Positions 34,529 through 43,850 of a stretch of DNA of 64,000 nucleotides are shown here, in pieces. Each line of letters begins with the position of its first letter. Position 1 is the first letter of the stretch. The DNA lies in NCBI GenBank assembly GCA_963776225.1, contig CAVZLL010000004.1, positions 310,001 to 374,000 on the forward strand, given 5' to 3'. The translations under genes were made by a program, and so were the position numbers. The DNA is from Bog-756 sp963776225. Its GTDB lineage: Bacteria > Actinomycetota > Acidimicrobiia > Acidimicrobiales > RAAP-2. The notes beneath the pieces are model-generated. The model was not told where the DNA came from and did not search any database. It saw nothing but the letters and a program-made list of their open reading frames with translations.

Positions 34529-35969
34529 CTACCCGAACGTGTGCACCCGGTTTTCGGACGGGGCGAGCAGCAGCCCGTCGCCGATCGAGGGCGTCGGGAA
34601 GTGGTTGGCGACACTGCCGATCGTGAACTGCACCAGGGGCGAGCCGGTGCTCCGGTCAAGCCCGAACAGCACTCCCCCCTGACTGATGGTCCACACCAGG
34701 GAGCCGGCCACGATCGGAGGACCCGACGCGTTCGACGAGGACCGCCAGAGCACGGTCAACGTCGGTGGCGAGGCGCCGACCCGCACGGCCATGACACCCT
34801 TCGCGCACGGGACGTAGACCGTCTGGCCGTCGACGGCGCTCCCCCCGTCCACGGTCGAGCCGCAGAACGAGCCGAGGCGGGCGAGCGGGTGGCCGACTCC
34901 GCCGAGATGGGCGGCGCTCAGGAGATACGCGTTCTGAGACTTGCCGGCCTGGAAGACCAGCCCGTCGGAGAGCAGCGCCGGAGAGGCAGACCCGAGATCC
35001 TTGTCGGTCGCATTGTCGGCCGCCCAGGTCGACGGGGCGAAGAATTTGGAGCGGACGCAGCTGCGGCGACAGCTGGATGACGGCGTCGCTGTCATCCGGC
35101 GAGGAGCCGGAGGTATTGGACCCGTTTCCGGTCGCGACCCAGATGTCCCCCGAGCCGTCGACGACCGGTGCCGCTCCACCCATCCAGACGGCCCCCTGGT
35201 CGTTCCCTGCGGCCCCGTCGACCTCGAAGGTCCGGACCGCTCCGCCGGTCACCGGCACTCCGACCACCCAGCCATGATAGGTCGAGCAGTCCCCGGCGTT
35301 TCCCCCGAACCCGATGAGGACCTGGCCCGCCGCCAGGGAGATCGCGGTCCGCTGGAGCTGTGCGGCAGGGTCCGAACCCGGCGGATCCACCCGTTGGTCG
35401 AGCAGGACCCGTCCCGTCCTCAACGAGAGACCCACCAGATGGTGGGAGATCGTCTTGCCGGTGTACTCGTCTGCGACAACGAACACCTCGTCGCGGGCGC
35501 CGTCGATCACCGGGGTCGAGGTGACCCCCACGATCGGCTTGATGTCACCGCACGGCAGCTGTCCGGCGGGGACCGGGGGTGCGAGGTGCCGGGACCAGAG
35601 GATGCTCCCCTCGGTGCCCGCATCGAGTGCATAGACCGTGTCGTTCTCCGTGGCGACCACGACCGTCGACCCGTAGACGAGGGGCTCGCCGTACAGCTGT
35701 CCGTCGAGGACCGCGGAGGTCCAGACCGGTCTCGCCGACTGATAGGTCGTCGTTCCGGGTGCGACGCCGGATCCCGAGAACGAACGGTGGTAGACGGGCC
35801 AGTTGGACACCGATGTGGCGCGAACGGTGCGAGGTGCCGCAGCTCCCGGGAGTGCAGCCGCCACCGTTCCGGCCACGACGACCGGGGCCGCAAGCACGAC
35901 CAGCCGCCACCGGCGAGACCGGCGAGACCGCGGGATCGACCGACCGGGTACCTCCTCGACGGACACCAT
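34529..35969 (-). pseudogene. PQQ/beta-propeller-like exported protein, frameshifted
   Basis: Two overlapping reading frames together make one propeller-like protein. The N-terminal part (from ATG 35969, GGAGG upstream) has a membrane anchor (WRLVVLAAPVVVAGTVAAALPG), VWTSAVLDGQLYGEPLV, ALDAGTEGSILW and GGAAPVVDGSGDIWVATGNG. It breaks near 35050-35075, where the frame switches into KFFAPSTWAADNATDKDLGSA and ALLSDGLVFQAGKSQNAYLL. About 150 residues of normal sequence then run to the stop at 34529. One extra or missing base explains it. Either a real pseudogene or an assembly error; the two halves are otherwise intact. Confidence 0.75.
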
Positions 35970-36160
35970 CTCGGCACCTCCGCTCACTGGACGCACAGAG
36001 GTCGGGTCCCCACAGGGCTCTGCCGTCGCTCCTGGCTTCCTCGGCCCCGACAACGGACGACCATGATATGCCGGCGCTGCCCCTGCACCATGATGTGTGA
36101 AGGGATGGAGACCGCTCACCAGAGGCGTCCCACCGACCACAGGGGGAAACCGGTGACCAG

Positions 36161-37198
36161 ATGAAGTTCGACACGCAGCTGACGGGTTGTGAGACGGCCC
36201 CTCTCGAAGCCAGCCGGCTCGAGGAGCTCGGCATCGACGGCGTCTTCACCTTCGAGGGCCCGCACGACGTGTTCACTCCGCTGATCCTCGCGGCCGGGGC
36301 GACCCGGTCGATCGAGCTGATCACCAACGTGGCGGTCGCATTCCCCCGCAATCCGATCCAGCTCGCCCACCAGGCGTACGACCTCCAACTCCTCTCGAAG
36401 GGCCGCTTCACCCTCGGGCTCGGCACCCAGGTCAGAGCGCAGGTGGAACGCCGCTACGGCGCAGACTTCGAGCGTCCCGTCGCCCGGATGCGGGACAAGG
36501 TCGCCGCGCTGCAGGCGATCTTCCATGCCTGGGAGACCGGAGGGCGTCTCGACTTCCGCGGTGCGTTCTCCTCCCACACCCTCATGCCCCCGACCTTCGA
36601 CCCGGGACCCAACCCGTACGGGATGCCCCGCATCGGCATCGGGGGTCTCGGTCCTCAGATGGTCCGCCTGGCCGCAGAGGTGGCCGACGCGCTGCTGGTG
36701 ATGCCCTTCAACACCGTGGAGCACTTCCGGGCGCGGACGCTGCCCGCCATCGACGAGGGCCTGGTGCGGGGCGGTCGGGCCCGCGGTGACCTCCAGGTCA
36801 CGGCCGAGGTGATCGTCGGATGTGGGCGTGACGACACCGAGATGGAGGTTGCGCGAACAGGGGTCCGCCGGCTGCTCGCCTTCTATGCCTCCACCCCGTC
36901 CTACCGGCCGGTTCTCGAGGTCGAAGGGTGGGAGGACCTGCAACCCGAGCTCAACGCGCTGTCCAAGGCGGGGCGCTGGGGCGAGATGCCGGACCGCATC
37001 GACGACACCATGCTGACCACGCTCGCCGCAGTCGGCTCGCCAAAGGAGGTCTCGGCGATCATCGACGACCGGTTCGGTGGCACCGTCGACCGGATCGCCT
37101 TCTACACGCCGTACCAGATCAGCGACGACACGATGGGAGAGCTCGTCGGCGCCTTCGTGGGCTCTCGAGGATCGCGCCGCCGGGGTGCAGGCGCGTGA
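36161..37198 (+). CDS. LLM-class F420-dependent oxidoreductase
   Basis: A 345-residue TIM-barrel protein of the bacterial luciferase-like family. Motifs: GIDGVFTFEGPHDVFTPL, IELITNVAVAFPRNPIQLAHQAYDL, LSKGRFTLGLGTQVRAQVERRYG and IGIGGLGPQMVRLAAEVADA. The N-terminus and VAFPRNP are typical of the F420 subclass. It is followed, with a GTGA overlap, by an enoyl-CoA hydratase, so they may act in one pathway. The F420 preference is by family membership only. Confidence 0.87.
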   Translation: MKFDTQLTGCETAPLEASRLEELGIDGVFTFEGPHDVFTPLILAAGATRSIELITNVAVAFPRNPIQLAHQAYDLQLLSKGRFTLGLGTQVRAQVERRYGADFERPVARMRDKVAALQAIFHAWETGGRLDFRGAFSSHTLMPPTFDPGPNPYGMPRIGIGGLGPQMVRLAAEVADALLVMPFNTVEHFRARTLPAIDEGLVRGGRARGDLQVTAEVIVGCGRDDTEMEVARTGVRRLLAFYASTPSYRPVLEVEGWEDLQPELNALSKAGRWGEMPDRIDDTMLTTLAAVGSPKEVSAIIDDRFGGTVDRIAFYTPYQISDDTMGELVGAFVGSRGSRRRGAGA

Positions 37199-38022
37199 GC
37201 TACCGATCGATCCTGCTCGACGTCGACGACGGTGTGGCGACGATCACCCTCGACCGACCGGAGGCTCGCAATGCCTTCGGGGGCGGGATGGGAGAGGAGC
37301 TCGCCCACGCGTTCCGTGCGTGCGATCGAGACCGCCGGGTTCGGGCGGTCGTGCTGACCGGCACTCCCCCGACCTTCTGCGTGGGGGCCGACCTCTCGGC
37401 CGGCGGGGAGACCTTTGCGAAGCGAGACGACCCGGGGTTCAGCGCCGCCGCGGTTCCCGTCGCCGCCTGGGAGGTCCGAAAGGTGGTCATCGCGGCGGTC
37501 AACGGCCATGCGATCGGAGTGGGCTTCACGCTCACCCTCCAGTGCGACATCCGGATCTTCGCCGCCGAGGGCAAATACGGCATCCCGCAGGTGCGGCGTG
37601 GGGTGATGGGCGACGCCTATTCGCACTGGACGCTCCCGAGGATCGTCGGCCAGTCGGCCGCGGCAGAGATCCTGCTCACCGGGCGCACCTTCGACGGGAC
37701 CGAGGCGAAGGCGCTGGGGGTGTGCAGCCGGGTGCTCCCTGCGGACGAGGTGCTCCCGGCTGCGCTCCTCCTCGCCCGTGACGTGGCCGACAACGCGGCG
37801 CCGCTGTCCGTGGCCGCCAGCAAGGAGCTCCTCTGGTCGACCTGGGAGCTCTCCGCCGAACAGGTCGAGCGCCGCGAGACCGCCCTCCACCATGAGCTCA
37901 TGGGCCATTCCGACGCCCGCGAAGGCGTCCTCGCCTACCTCGAGAAGCGGCCGGCACGCTGGTCCGGTGAGCTCCCGGATGGCCCAGCTCCGCCGAGAAA
38001 CGCCAGCCAGGAGGGGCCATAG
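37195..38022 (+). CDS. Enoyl-CoA hydratase/isomerase-family protein
   Basis: A 275-residue crotonase: VATITLDRPEARNAFGGGM, the oxyanion-hole segment TPPTFCVGADLSAGGE, AVNGHAIGVGFTLTLQCDIRI and the IPQVRRGVMGDAYSHWTLPR loop. The usual second catalytic Glu cannot be assigned with confidence in the last loop. GTG start overlaps the upstream stop. Normal length. Confidence 0.87.
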   Translation: MSYRSILLDVDDGVATITLDRPEARNAFGGGMGEELAHAFRACDRDRRVRAVVLTGTPPTFCVGADLSAGGETFAKRDDPGFSAAAVPVAAWEVRKVVIAAVNGHAIGVGFTLTLQCDIRIFAAEGKYGIPQVRRGVMGDAYSHWTLPRIVGQSAAAEILLTGRTFDGTEAKALGVCSRVLPADEVLPAALLLARDVADNAAPLSVAASKELLWSTWELSAEQVERRETALHHELMGHSDAREGVLAYLEKRPARWSGELPDGPAPPRNASQEGP

Positions 38023-38068
38023 CCGACAGGATCGCGTCATCCGCCAGCATTCCGCGTTATCCGCCACA

Positions 38069-38698
38069 ATGGATGCCGTCGTGCAACCCCGATGGCTCGT
38101 GTCCGCTGTGGTCGCCGCCGCACTCCTCGCCGGTGGCACCGCGGCAGGCGTGCACACGGCGACCTCCAGCGGCGCCCCCGCGTGCACCCCGTTGCCCGGA
38201 CTGGTCGGAGTCGACGGTGTGTCGCTCGCCTGTATCTCGACCGTGATCCCCGTCGCCTGGAAGTCGATCGGGAACCCGGGCGCCTCTGGCCGGCCGAGCG
38301 TTCCCGTGCACGGCTCGCGTGTGTGGACCTGGACGGTGCCACTTCCCGCGACCCGCAGCGGACTCGTCTACTCCGCCACCATGCCCTTCTCCGATGCCAC
38401 CCTGATCCCCCTCGACGCCAGCGCGAGCATCGATCTGGCCGGCTGCCAGAGCATGGACGTGTTCCTCGCCCGCACTCCCTACGAGACCCCGTACTCGGGT
38501 CTGCTGGCCGCGTGGTACGCGGGGACGGCGTACTCCCGGTCTCCGCCGAGCGTGTCGGGCACGGTGAGCGGCCTCTCGGGTCAGATCCGCGTCGCGATCG
38601 ACTGCTACGGCAGGGATCGCCGTGCGGGAGGAGCCACCCCCGCCGGGACGATGACGCTCACCTTTGCCGAGCTGACGCCCGCGAACAGCTACCTCTAG
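38069..38698 (+). CDS. Secreted protein of unknown function
   Basis: A 209-residue protein with a signal peptide (residues 8-28, LVSAVVAAALLAGGTAAGV) and five to six Cys residues in the mature part. No family is recognised. Regularly spaced hydrophobic stretches such as VWTWTVPLPATRSGLVYSAT suggest a beta-sandwich. The ATG at 38069 is 46 bases after the hydratase stop. No ribosome site is strong. It could be a small exported binding protein. Confidence 0.55.
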   Translation: MDAVVQPRWLVSAVVAAALLAGGTAAGVHTATSSGAPACTPLPGLVGVDGVSLACISTVIPVAWKSIGNPGASGRPSVPVHGSRVWTWTVPLPATRSGLVYSATMPFSDATLIPLDASASIDLAGCQSMDVFLARTPYETPYSGLLAAWYAGTAYSRSPPSVSGTVSGLSGQIRVAIDCYGRDRRAGGATPAGTMTLTFAELTPANSYL

Positions 38699-38801
38699 GC
38701 GCCGTACCCCGCCCCGGGTCGTCGAGGAAGCCTCGCAGCGAGGGGTGTCACCGGCGGAGCCTCCCACCCTGGCACGGGCCGGGACGAAGTAGAACGGGCG
38801 T

Positions 38802-39947
38802 GTGACGTTGCGACCGGTTGCCGTGGTCTTCGTGCTCTTCGGTCTCTTCTGGGGCGCCTGGGCCGTGGCCGCCATCGACATCGAGCGGTCACTCGGGTTG
38901 TCGGTCGGTGGATTCGGGCTCCTCCTCTCGGTCAGCCTGATCGGCAGCGCGGCGGCCAATGTGGTCGGAGGTGGACTCTGTGAGCGGTTCGGGACGGCGC
39001 GGATCTTGAGCATCGCGCTCGGGACCTGGACCGCTTTCCTGGCGCTCGGCGCCATCAGCCGACCCCCGGGCCTGCTCGGGCTCGCCATCGTGCTGGTGGT
39101 GGTCACCGCCGGACTCATCGATGTCACCATCAACGTGGCCTCGATGACCGCGTTGGGCGATGAACCCGGCCGATTGGTCGCGTTCCACGCACGGTTCAAC
39201 GCGGGTGCCGCCGTGGGTGCCGCCATCTGCGGAGGCCTCCTGGCCGCGCACCTCTCGTGGCGGTGGATGTGGGTGGCGGTCGCCACGGCTGCCGCCGTCC
39301 TGGCCGTCGTGTGTCGCCGATCACCCCTGCCGGGTGCAGCGCGCGGCGACCAGGTCCCCTGGCACGGGGCGCTCGCCCTGTTGCGCCACGACCGGCTCTA
39401 CGTGGTCGCCGGGATCTTCGCCCTGTCCGCAATGGTCGAAGGCGGGATCGACCTCTGGGGGGTGCTCTTCCTTCGATCGAACCTCGAGTCCGGCCTCTTG
39501 CTCGGGGCAGGTGGCGCCGTCCTCGGCTACACGGTGGCGGCGGTGGCCCGCACCACGCTCGGACCCTCCGTCGGTCGCCGCGGACCGCCGCGGGGCGTGG
39601 CGATCGGCGCCGGGGTCGCAGCCGTCGGGACGCTGCTGCTGGCAACGGCGCAGGTGCCTGTCACGGGGGCCATCGGGCTCGTGCTTGCGGCTGGCGGCAT
39701 CTCGATGTGCTGGCCCTTGCTCGTGGCCGCCGCCGGTACGGGCCGCCCCCATGGCGCCGCCGCCGTCGGGGCGGTCACCGCCGGCGGCTACGTCGGGCTT
39801 GTGGCGGGACCGGCACTGGTCGGGTGGGTGGCAGGCGCCGTCGGCCTCCGGGGCGCGCTCGGCCTCCTCGCCGTGGCAGCGGCAATCGTTGCCGTCGTTC
39901 CCGCGGTCCGGCCCGAGCTCCTGACGGGGAGAGCAGCGGCTGCCTAG
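38802..39947 (+). CDS. MFS-family transporter
   Basis: A 381-residue membrane protein with 12 predicted helices. It opens with AVVFVLFGLFWGAWAVAAID; the sugar/drug MFS motif A-like stretch is FGTARILSIALG near residue 70. Gly- and Ala-rich helices throughout (for example LLLGAGGAVLGYTVAAV). The GTG at 38802 is the only start that includes the first helix. Likely exporter or sugar-type permease; no substrate is suggested by neighbours. Confidence 0.85.
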   Translation: MTLRPVAVVFVLFGLFWGAWAVAAIDIERSLGLSVGGFGLLLSVSLIGSAAANVVGGGLCERFGTARILSIALGTWTAFLALGAISRPPGLLGLAIVLVVVTAGLIDVTINVASMTALGDEPGRLVAFHARFNAGAAVGAAICGGLLAAHLSWRWMWVAVATAAAVLAVVCRRSPLPGAARGDQVPWHGALALLRHDRLYVVAGIFALSAMVEGGIDLWGVLFLRSNLESGLLLGAGGAVLGYTVAAVARTTLGPSVGRRGPPRGVAIGAGVAAVGTLLLATAQVPVTGAIGLVLAAGGISMCWPLLVAAAGTGRPHGAAAVGAVTAGGYVGLVAGPALVGWVAGAVGLRGALGLLAVAAAIVAVVPAVRPELLTGRAAAA

Positions 39948-40306
39948 CGCGGGCTCGATGTGGAGCTGCGGTGATGTTCTCTATGCCCGAACGGGATGCC
40001 TCCACTTCCCGGGGGGCCAACGACGCCGTGTTGATCGGCTTCGGATTGCCGCTGCCTGAGCCTCGTCCGGTCGCTGTGCAGCTGACAACGAAATCTCCCT
40101 AGATGTCTGAGACTTCTCGTGTCCCCTGTCACCAGGTGGTCGGGGTACTCAAGGGTCTCGACCAGGCACCCCGGGATGAGGACGATCGGTGACTGCTCGA
40201 ACCATTGGGTCACCGCCTGGCTGTCGATGTGCTCTCTCCGCAGAGCAATGCGTTGGCGAGCGGGGTGTCAGACTTACCCTGTCGCGCGACAGGAGGATGG
40301 CTGCCG
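39948..40306. other. Intergenic region without a supportable gene
   Basis: About 360 bases between the MFS gene and uppP. A minus-strand ORF (39944-40213) exists but has no family features. No convincing promoter was found; an AGGAGG just before the uppP GTG is the only functional element recognised. Confidence 0.5.
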
Positions 40307-41209
40307 GTGTCGTACTTCCAAGCAATCGTGATCGGTCTCCTCCAGGGAGTCGCGGAGATGTTCCCGGTATCGAGCCTGGGACACAGTGTGCTCATCCCCG
40401 CGCTGCTCGGCTGGCACGACCTGGTGACCAGCCAGTCGGCTGGTGAGTCGTTCTACCTGGCGTTCGTTGTCGGGCTGCACGTCGCTACCGCGCTCGCACT
40501 CGTGGCCTACTTCTGGAGCGACTGGATCCGGATCATCCGTGGCTTCGTCTCGACGCTGAGGACACGGCGGATCACGAATCCGGACGAGCGCATGGCGTGG
40601 CTGTTGCTCGTCGCCACGATCCCGGTGGGCATTACCGGCCTCCTCTTCGAGCACACGTTCCGCACCCTGTTCGCGAAGCCAGAGGCGGCTGCGATATTTC
40701 TGACGATCAACGGGTTCATCTTGGCCGGTGCCGAACTGCTCCGGCGGCGCCGGAGCGCGGAACCCGAGCTCGCCCCTGCCGACGCGCTCTCCTCGGACGT
40801 GGCCGACCCGCATGGCGGCGTCACTCGTCAACTGGCAACGTTGAAGTTGCGCGACGGATTCACGATCGGAATCGCCGAGATCTTCGCGCTCCTCGCTGGG
40901 ATCAGTCGATCGGGGGTGACCATGGCTGCCGGCCTGGTTCGTGGGCTGAGCCATGAAGAGGCAGCCCGATTCTCATTCCTCCTCGCCACCCCGGTCATTC
41001 TGGCCGCAGGTGTCCTCAAGATCCCGGACGTCCTCGGACCATTGGGGAATGGCTTGCGCGGGCAGATCCTCGTTGGCAGCGTCGTCGCAGCGGTCGCCGC
41101 GTACCTCTCGGTACGGTTCCTGTTGCGCTGGTTCGAGACGCGGACCCTGTGGCCATTCTCGATCTACTGCCTGGTCATGGGCACCTCCTGCGCGATCTAC
41201 TTCGCCTGA
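40307..41209 (+). CDS. uppP: Undecaprenyl-diphosphate phosphatase
   Basis: Membrane enzyme that recycles undecaprenyl diphosphate for cell wall synthesis. The 300-residue product has the two UppP motifs, GVAEMFPVSSLGHSVL and LLAGISRSGVTMAAG, with the catalytic Glu, Ser and Arg residues. Several hydrophobic helices. The GTG at 40307 has AGGAGG 10 nt upstream; the longer reading from 40205 adds atypical sequence. Activity is well known to give bacitracin tolerance. No partner nearby. Confidence 0.92.
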   Translation: MSYFQAIVIGLLQGVAEMFPVSSLGHSVLIPALLGWHDLVTSQSAGESFYLAFVVGLHVATALALVAYFWSDWIRIIRGFVSTLRTRRITNPDERMAWLLLVATIPVGITGLLFEHTFRTLFAKPEAAAIFLTINGFILAGAELLRRRRSAEPELAPADALSSDVADPHGGVTRQLATLKLRDGFTIGIAEIFALLAGISRSGVTMAAGLVRGLSHEEAARFSFLLATPVILAAGVLKIPDVLGPLGNGLRGQILVGSVVAAVAAYLSVRFLLRWFETRTLWPFSIYCLVMGTSCAIYFA

Positions 41210-41239
41210 ACGACGTCGTGATCTGACATTCCCCCCAGC

Positions 41240-41267
41240 TTGACATATGCCGATATCAGCATATGAT
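41240..41267 (+). promoter_or_regulatory. arsR-type promoter with palindromic operator
   Basis: TTGACA (41240-41245) and TATGAT (41262-41267) are 16 bases apart, a near-consensus promoter. A 22-bp palindrome (41244-41265) lies across the spacer: CATATGC, then GATATC in the middle, then GCATATG, with one mismatched pair. The start of transcription would fall at about 41274, exactly the first base of the arsR ATG, so the message is predicted to be leaderless. Autorepression by the ArsR protein is the likely purpose. Confidence 0.8.
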
Positions 41268-41273
41268 TAGGCC

Positions 41274-41618
41274 ATGGCTCGCGCAGCGACGACGTCGGAC
41301 GTCTTCAACGCGATCGCCGAGCAGCAGCGCCGGGAGATCCTGGTGCTGCTGCGGGCAGGTGAGGGGTCGGTGACCGAGTTGGCCCAGGAGCTGGGGATGA
41401 CCCAGCCCGGGGCGTCCAAACACCTGCGGGTGCTCCGGGAGGTCGGGCTGGTGCAGGACCGCAAGGCAGGCAAGCAACGCCTGTACGGCCTCGACGCCCG
41501 CGGGCTGCGACCGGTCCACGAGTGGACGGGCGGGTTCGAGCGGTTCTGGAACGAGAGCTTCGACCGGCTGGACGAGTACGTACAGGACCTCACGCAGCAA
41601 GGCAGGAGGAGGAACTGA
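41274..41618 (+). CDS. ArsR-family regulator
   Basis: A 114-residue winged-helix repressor: VFNAIAEQQRREILVLLRAGEGSVTELAQELGM, then recognition helix TQPGASKHLRVLREVGLV and the wing QDRKAGKQRLYGLD. It lacks the Cys residues of metal-sensing members and belongs to the group paired with SRPBCC proteins. No Shine-Dalgarno site precedes the ATG, in line with a leaderless start. It is the first gene of a three-gene overlapping operon. Confidence 0.9.
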   Translation: MARAATTSDVFNAIAEQQRREILVLLRAGEGSVTELAQELGMTQPGASKHLRVLREVGLVQDRKAGKQRLYGLDARGLRPVHEWTGGFERFWNESFDRLDEYVQDLTQQGRRRN

Positions 41619-42124
41619 TGCCCGCGACAGGACGAGGTGCGCCGGCGCAGCCGGCCACGGCCGACCGCGAGATCGTGATCTCCCGGGTCATCAGTGCCCC
41701 ACGGGAGGTGGTGTTCGAGGCGTTCACCGAAGTGCGGCATCTGTCGAGGTGGTGGGGACCGGAGGGGTTCACCACCACCACACGGGCGTTCGAGTTCCGC
41801 GTCGGCGGGGAGTGGGAATTCGTGATGCACGGGCCGGACGGCACGGACTACCAGGAGTGGATCTCCTGGACCGAGATCGCCCCGCCGGAGCGGATCGCGC
41901 TGCTGCACGGTGAGACTCGAGACGATCCGAACGCCTTCGAGTCGGTCTTGACGTTCGCGCCCGACGGCGGGGTGACCCGTATGGAGATGCGCACGGTGTT
42001 TCCCACCAAGGAGCTGCGCGACGAGGCGGTCGAGAGGTACCACGCGATCGAGGGCGGCCAGCAGACCCTCAGCAACCTGGCCGCCTACGCCACCGAGATC
42101 GTTCGGAAGGGAGTTGAGGACTGA
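41618..42124 (+). CDS. SRPBCC/AHSA1-family protein
   Basis: A 168-residue START-like protein: REIVISRVISAPREVVFEAF, then LSRWWGPEGFTTTTRAFEFR, GGEWEFVMHGPDGTDYQEW and a C-terminal helix with EGGQQTLSNLAAYATE. Members bind small hydrophobic ligands; many are co-transcribed with ArsR regulators. It begins with the ATG of TGATG shared with the upstream stop. AGGAGGA occurs a few bases before. Confidence 0.9.
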   Translation: MPATGRGAPAQPATADREIVISRVISAPREVVFEAFTEVRHLSRWWGPEGFTTTTRAFEFRVGGEWEFVMHGPDGTDYQEWISWTEIAPPERIALLHGETRDDPNAFESVLTFAPDGGVTRMEMRTVFPTKELRDEAVERYHAIEGGQQTLSNLAAYATEIVRKGVED

Positions 42125-42744
42125 TGGCCGGGAAGGTGTTCTTCAGCGTGTCGATGTCGCTGGACGGGTTCATCGCGCCCGGGTCCCTCGGGGACTTGAT
42201 GGGGCAGCAATGGATGGAACTGCAGCAATGGCTCTTTCCGCAGCGGTTCTTCCGGGAGAACCTGAAACTTGGCGAGGGCGGTGAGGAAGGGCGCGACAAC
42301 GACATCGCGCGGGAGACGTTCGAGCGGACCGGCGCGAGCGTGATGGGCAAGCGCATGTTCGTCGCCGGCGAGCAGATGTGGCCGGAGGAGGCGCCGTTCC
42401 ACACCCCGGTGTTCGTCGTCACGCACGAGAAGCGCGACCCCTGGGAGCGGCCGGGCGGTACCACCTTCCACTTCGTCAACCACGGAATCGAGGCCGCGCT
42501 CGACCAGGCCCTCGAGGCTGCCGGCGACCGGGAGGTCCGCATCGCGGGCGGCGGCGCAACGATCCTGGAGTACGTGAACGTTGGCCTGATCGACGAGTTC
42601 ACGATCGCGCTCTCACCGGTGCTGTTCGGCTCCGGAATCCGCCTGTTCGAGGGCGTGGACGCGGGCCGCGTGGCCCTGGAGCCGGTCCGCGCGGAGCCGA
42701 CGCAGCGGGTGACGCATCTGACCTACGCGGTCCGGGAGCGGTAA
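42124..42744 (+). CDS. Dihydrofolate reductase/RibD C-domain family protein
   Basis: A 206-residue DHFR-fold protein: VFFSVSMSLDGFIA, GASVMGKRMFVAGEQMW, GIEAALDQALEAAGDREVRI then AGGGATILEYVNVGLIDEF and ALSPVLFGSGIRLFEGV. These proteins bind NADPH and have unknown substrates. The ATG overlaps the SRPBCC stop as TGATG, so the ArsR-SRPBCC-DHFR genes form one operon, common in actinobacteria. Confidence 0.88.
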   Translation: MAGKVFFSVSMSLDGFIAPGSLGDLMGQQWMELQQWLFPQRFFRENLKLGEGGEEGRDNDIARETFERTGASVMGKRMFVAGEQMWPEEAPFHTPVFVVTHEKRDPWERPGGTTFHFVNHGIEAALDQALEAAGDREVRIAGGGATILEYVNVGLIDEFTIALSPVLFGSGIRLFEGVDAGRVALEPVRAEPTQRVTHLTYAVRER

Positions 42745-42825
42745 CGGGCGCGCTATTCAAGTACCCGAAGCTCGTCGAACCACCCGACGAACCACAGGGT
42801 ATCGATCAGCCCCGGTCGCTGAGGT

Positions 42826-43482
42826 CTAGGCGAAGATATGGGCGTCGGCATCCCTCATTACTGACATGAAGGTGAAGTACTCGACGAGAGGGAGGTCGTC
42901 AAAGATCAGGGCATCGGACTTCACGTGGAAGTGCTGCATCGAGGGCCCGCACATGTAGATCATTGCGCCGAGGCTGCGAAGCTGGCGGAACTTGTCCTGG
43001 GCGGGGATGTGCCCGGCCCTACTCAGACCAGATGCGGCGAACCGGCTGAATGGCCGGGCCCAAGCGCGCAGCTTTGGTCGGAAACCTCGCTTAAGCACCC
43101 GGACGGCAGGGCCTTGCACGTAAATGTGTACTGCCATGCCTTCCAAGGCCGCAGCGAGGGCGAAGCCAAGGGGTGACAGGAGCTCCTCGAGTCCGTCGGA
43201 TGAGATCACAACGGCCAAGCTGGCATCGGTGCTTCGCGCTGAGCCTCGCTCTATGAGAAAGCGATGGCCCTCACTTGTGGGCACGGACGAGATGAGCTTG
43301 TGGCCAGCTGCATCACACCAGGCGGCGACATCGTGGGTGAAGGGCTCGAAGTCGTCGGTCAGAAGTTCGATGACCTCGCCCTCTTGGACTCCTGTGAGCT
43401 CGGCAGCGGCATCGAAGATGACGAACGTCGTGATGGACTTCCCTCGCCGATCCAACGATCTGGTCACTGGGATCGTGCTCAC
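42826..43482 (-). CDS. TusA-like/DsrE-like fusion protein
   Basis: A 218-residue protein. Residues 15-75 (SITTFVIFDAAAELTGVQEG to AAWCDAAGHKLISS) resemble a TusA-type beta-alpha-beta sulfur carrier, and residues 85-218 a DsrE/F-type subunit (SLAVVISSDGLEELLSPLGF, GMAVHIYVQGPAVRVL, GAMIYMCGPSMQHF). The N-terminal catalytic Cys of TusA is absent, so sulfur transfer would have to use Cys residues in the second half. This identification is from fold pattern, not close similarity. It stands alone, convergent with the DHFR gene. Confidence 0.6.
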   Translation of the reverse strand: MSTIPVTRSLDRRGKSITTFVIFDAAAELTGVQEGEVIELLTDDFEPFTHDVAAWCDAAGHKLISSVPTSEGHRFLIERGSARSTDASLAVVISSDGLEELLSPLGFALAAALEGMAVHIYVQGPAVRVLKRGFRPKLRAWARPFSRFAASGLSRAGHIPAQDKFRQLRSLGAMIYMCGPSMQHFHVKSDALIFDDLPLVEYFTFMSVMRDADAHIFA

Positions 43483-43710
43483 AATTCAACCTCAGCTCCT
43501 CGACGCGTTCTTGCAACCTATAAGAGCACGTGAGGGCCTCATCGAGAAGAGTCCTTTGTCACAGCGAAGCCATCCTTGACGTCCCGGATCAAGGTGAGTT
43601 GGCGCCCGGCAAGCGCCTGTCTGCCCGATATCGCCCCTCTGCCGGTGGTCGGAGACAGGGCTCCCAACACGAGACCGTCACGGGCTGGGCCCGATACCTC
43701 TTGACATCCA

Positions 43711-43745
43711 CTATCACTAATAGGTGTGCTACCTATTAGTGATAG
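43711..43745. promoter_or_regulatory. tetO-like operator, 15-bp perfect inverted repeat
   Basis: CTATCACTAATAGGT at 43711-43725 and its exact reverse complement at 43731-43745, 5-base spacer. Each arm is also close to the tet operator core: CTATTAGTGATAG differs from the Tn10 O2 core CTATCAGTGATAG by one base. A TTGACA hexamer (43701-43706) lies just upstream but no fitting -10 was found. With the IS256 element removed the operator would be 44 bases upstream of the tetR start at 45595. Confidence 0.75.
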
Positions 43746-43755
43746 ACAAGCCAGA

Positions 43756-43763
43756 GAGAGGTG
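43756..43763. repeat. Target-site duplication, left copy (IS256)
   Basis: GAGAGGTG, identical to the copy at 45561-45568. An 8-bp duplication agrees with IS256-family transposition. Confidence 0.85.
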
Positions 43764-43850
43764 GATGACGTCCCGCCGAGTGGTGGAGAAGTGATCCTCG
43801 GTCTGGCGCGATGGTAGGCGCGCCGATGTCGCCGTTCACGTGGGGCTGAA

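Noticed and set aside
39944..40213. Minus-strand 89-codon frame in the MFS-uppP gap
   Set aside because: No family features, no ribosome site and odd composition.
43701..43735. Promoter from TTGACA at 43701
   Set aside because: No acceptable -10 at 16-18 bases; kept only as a note with the operator.
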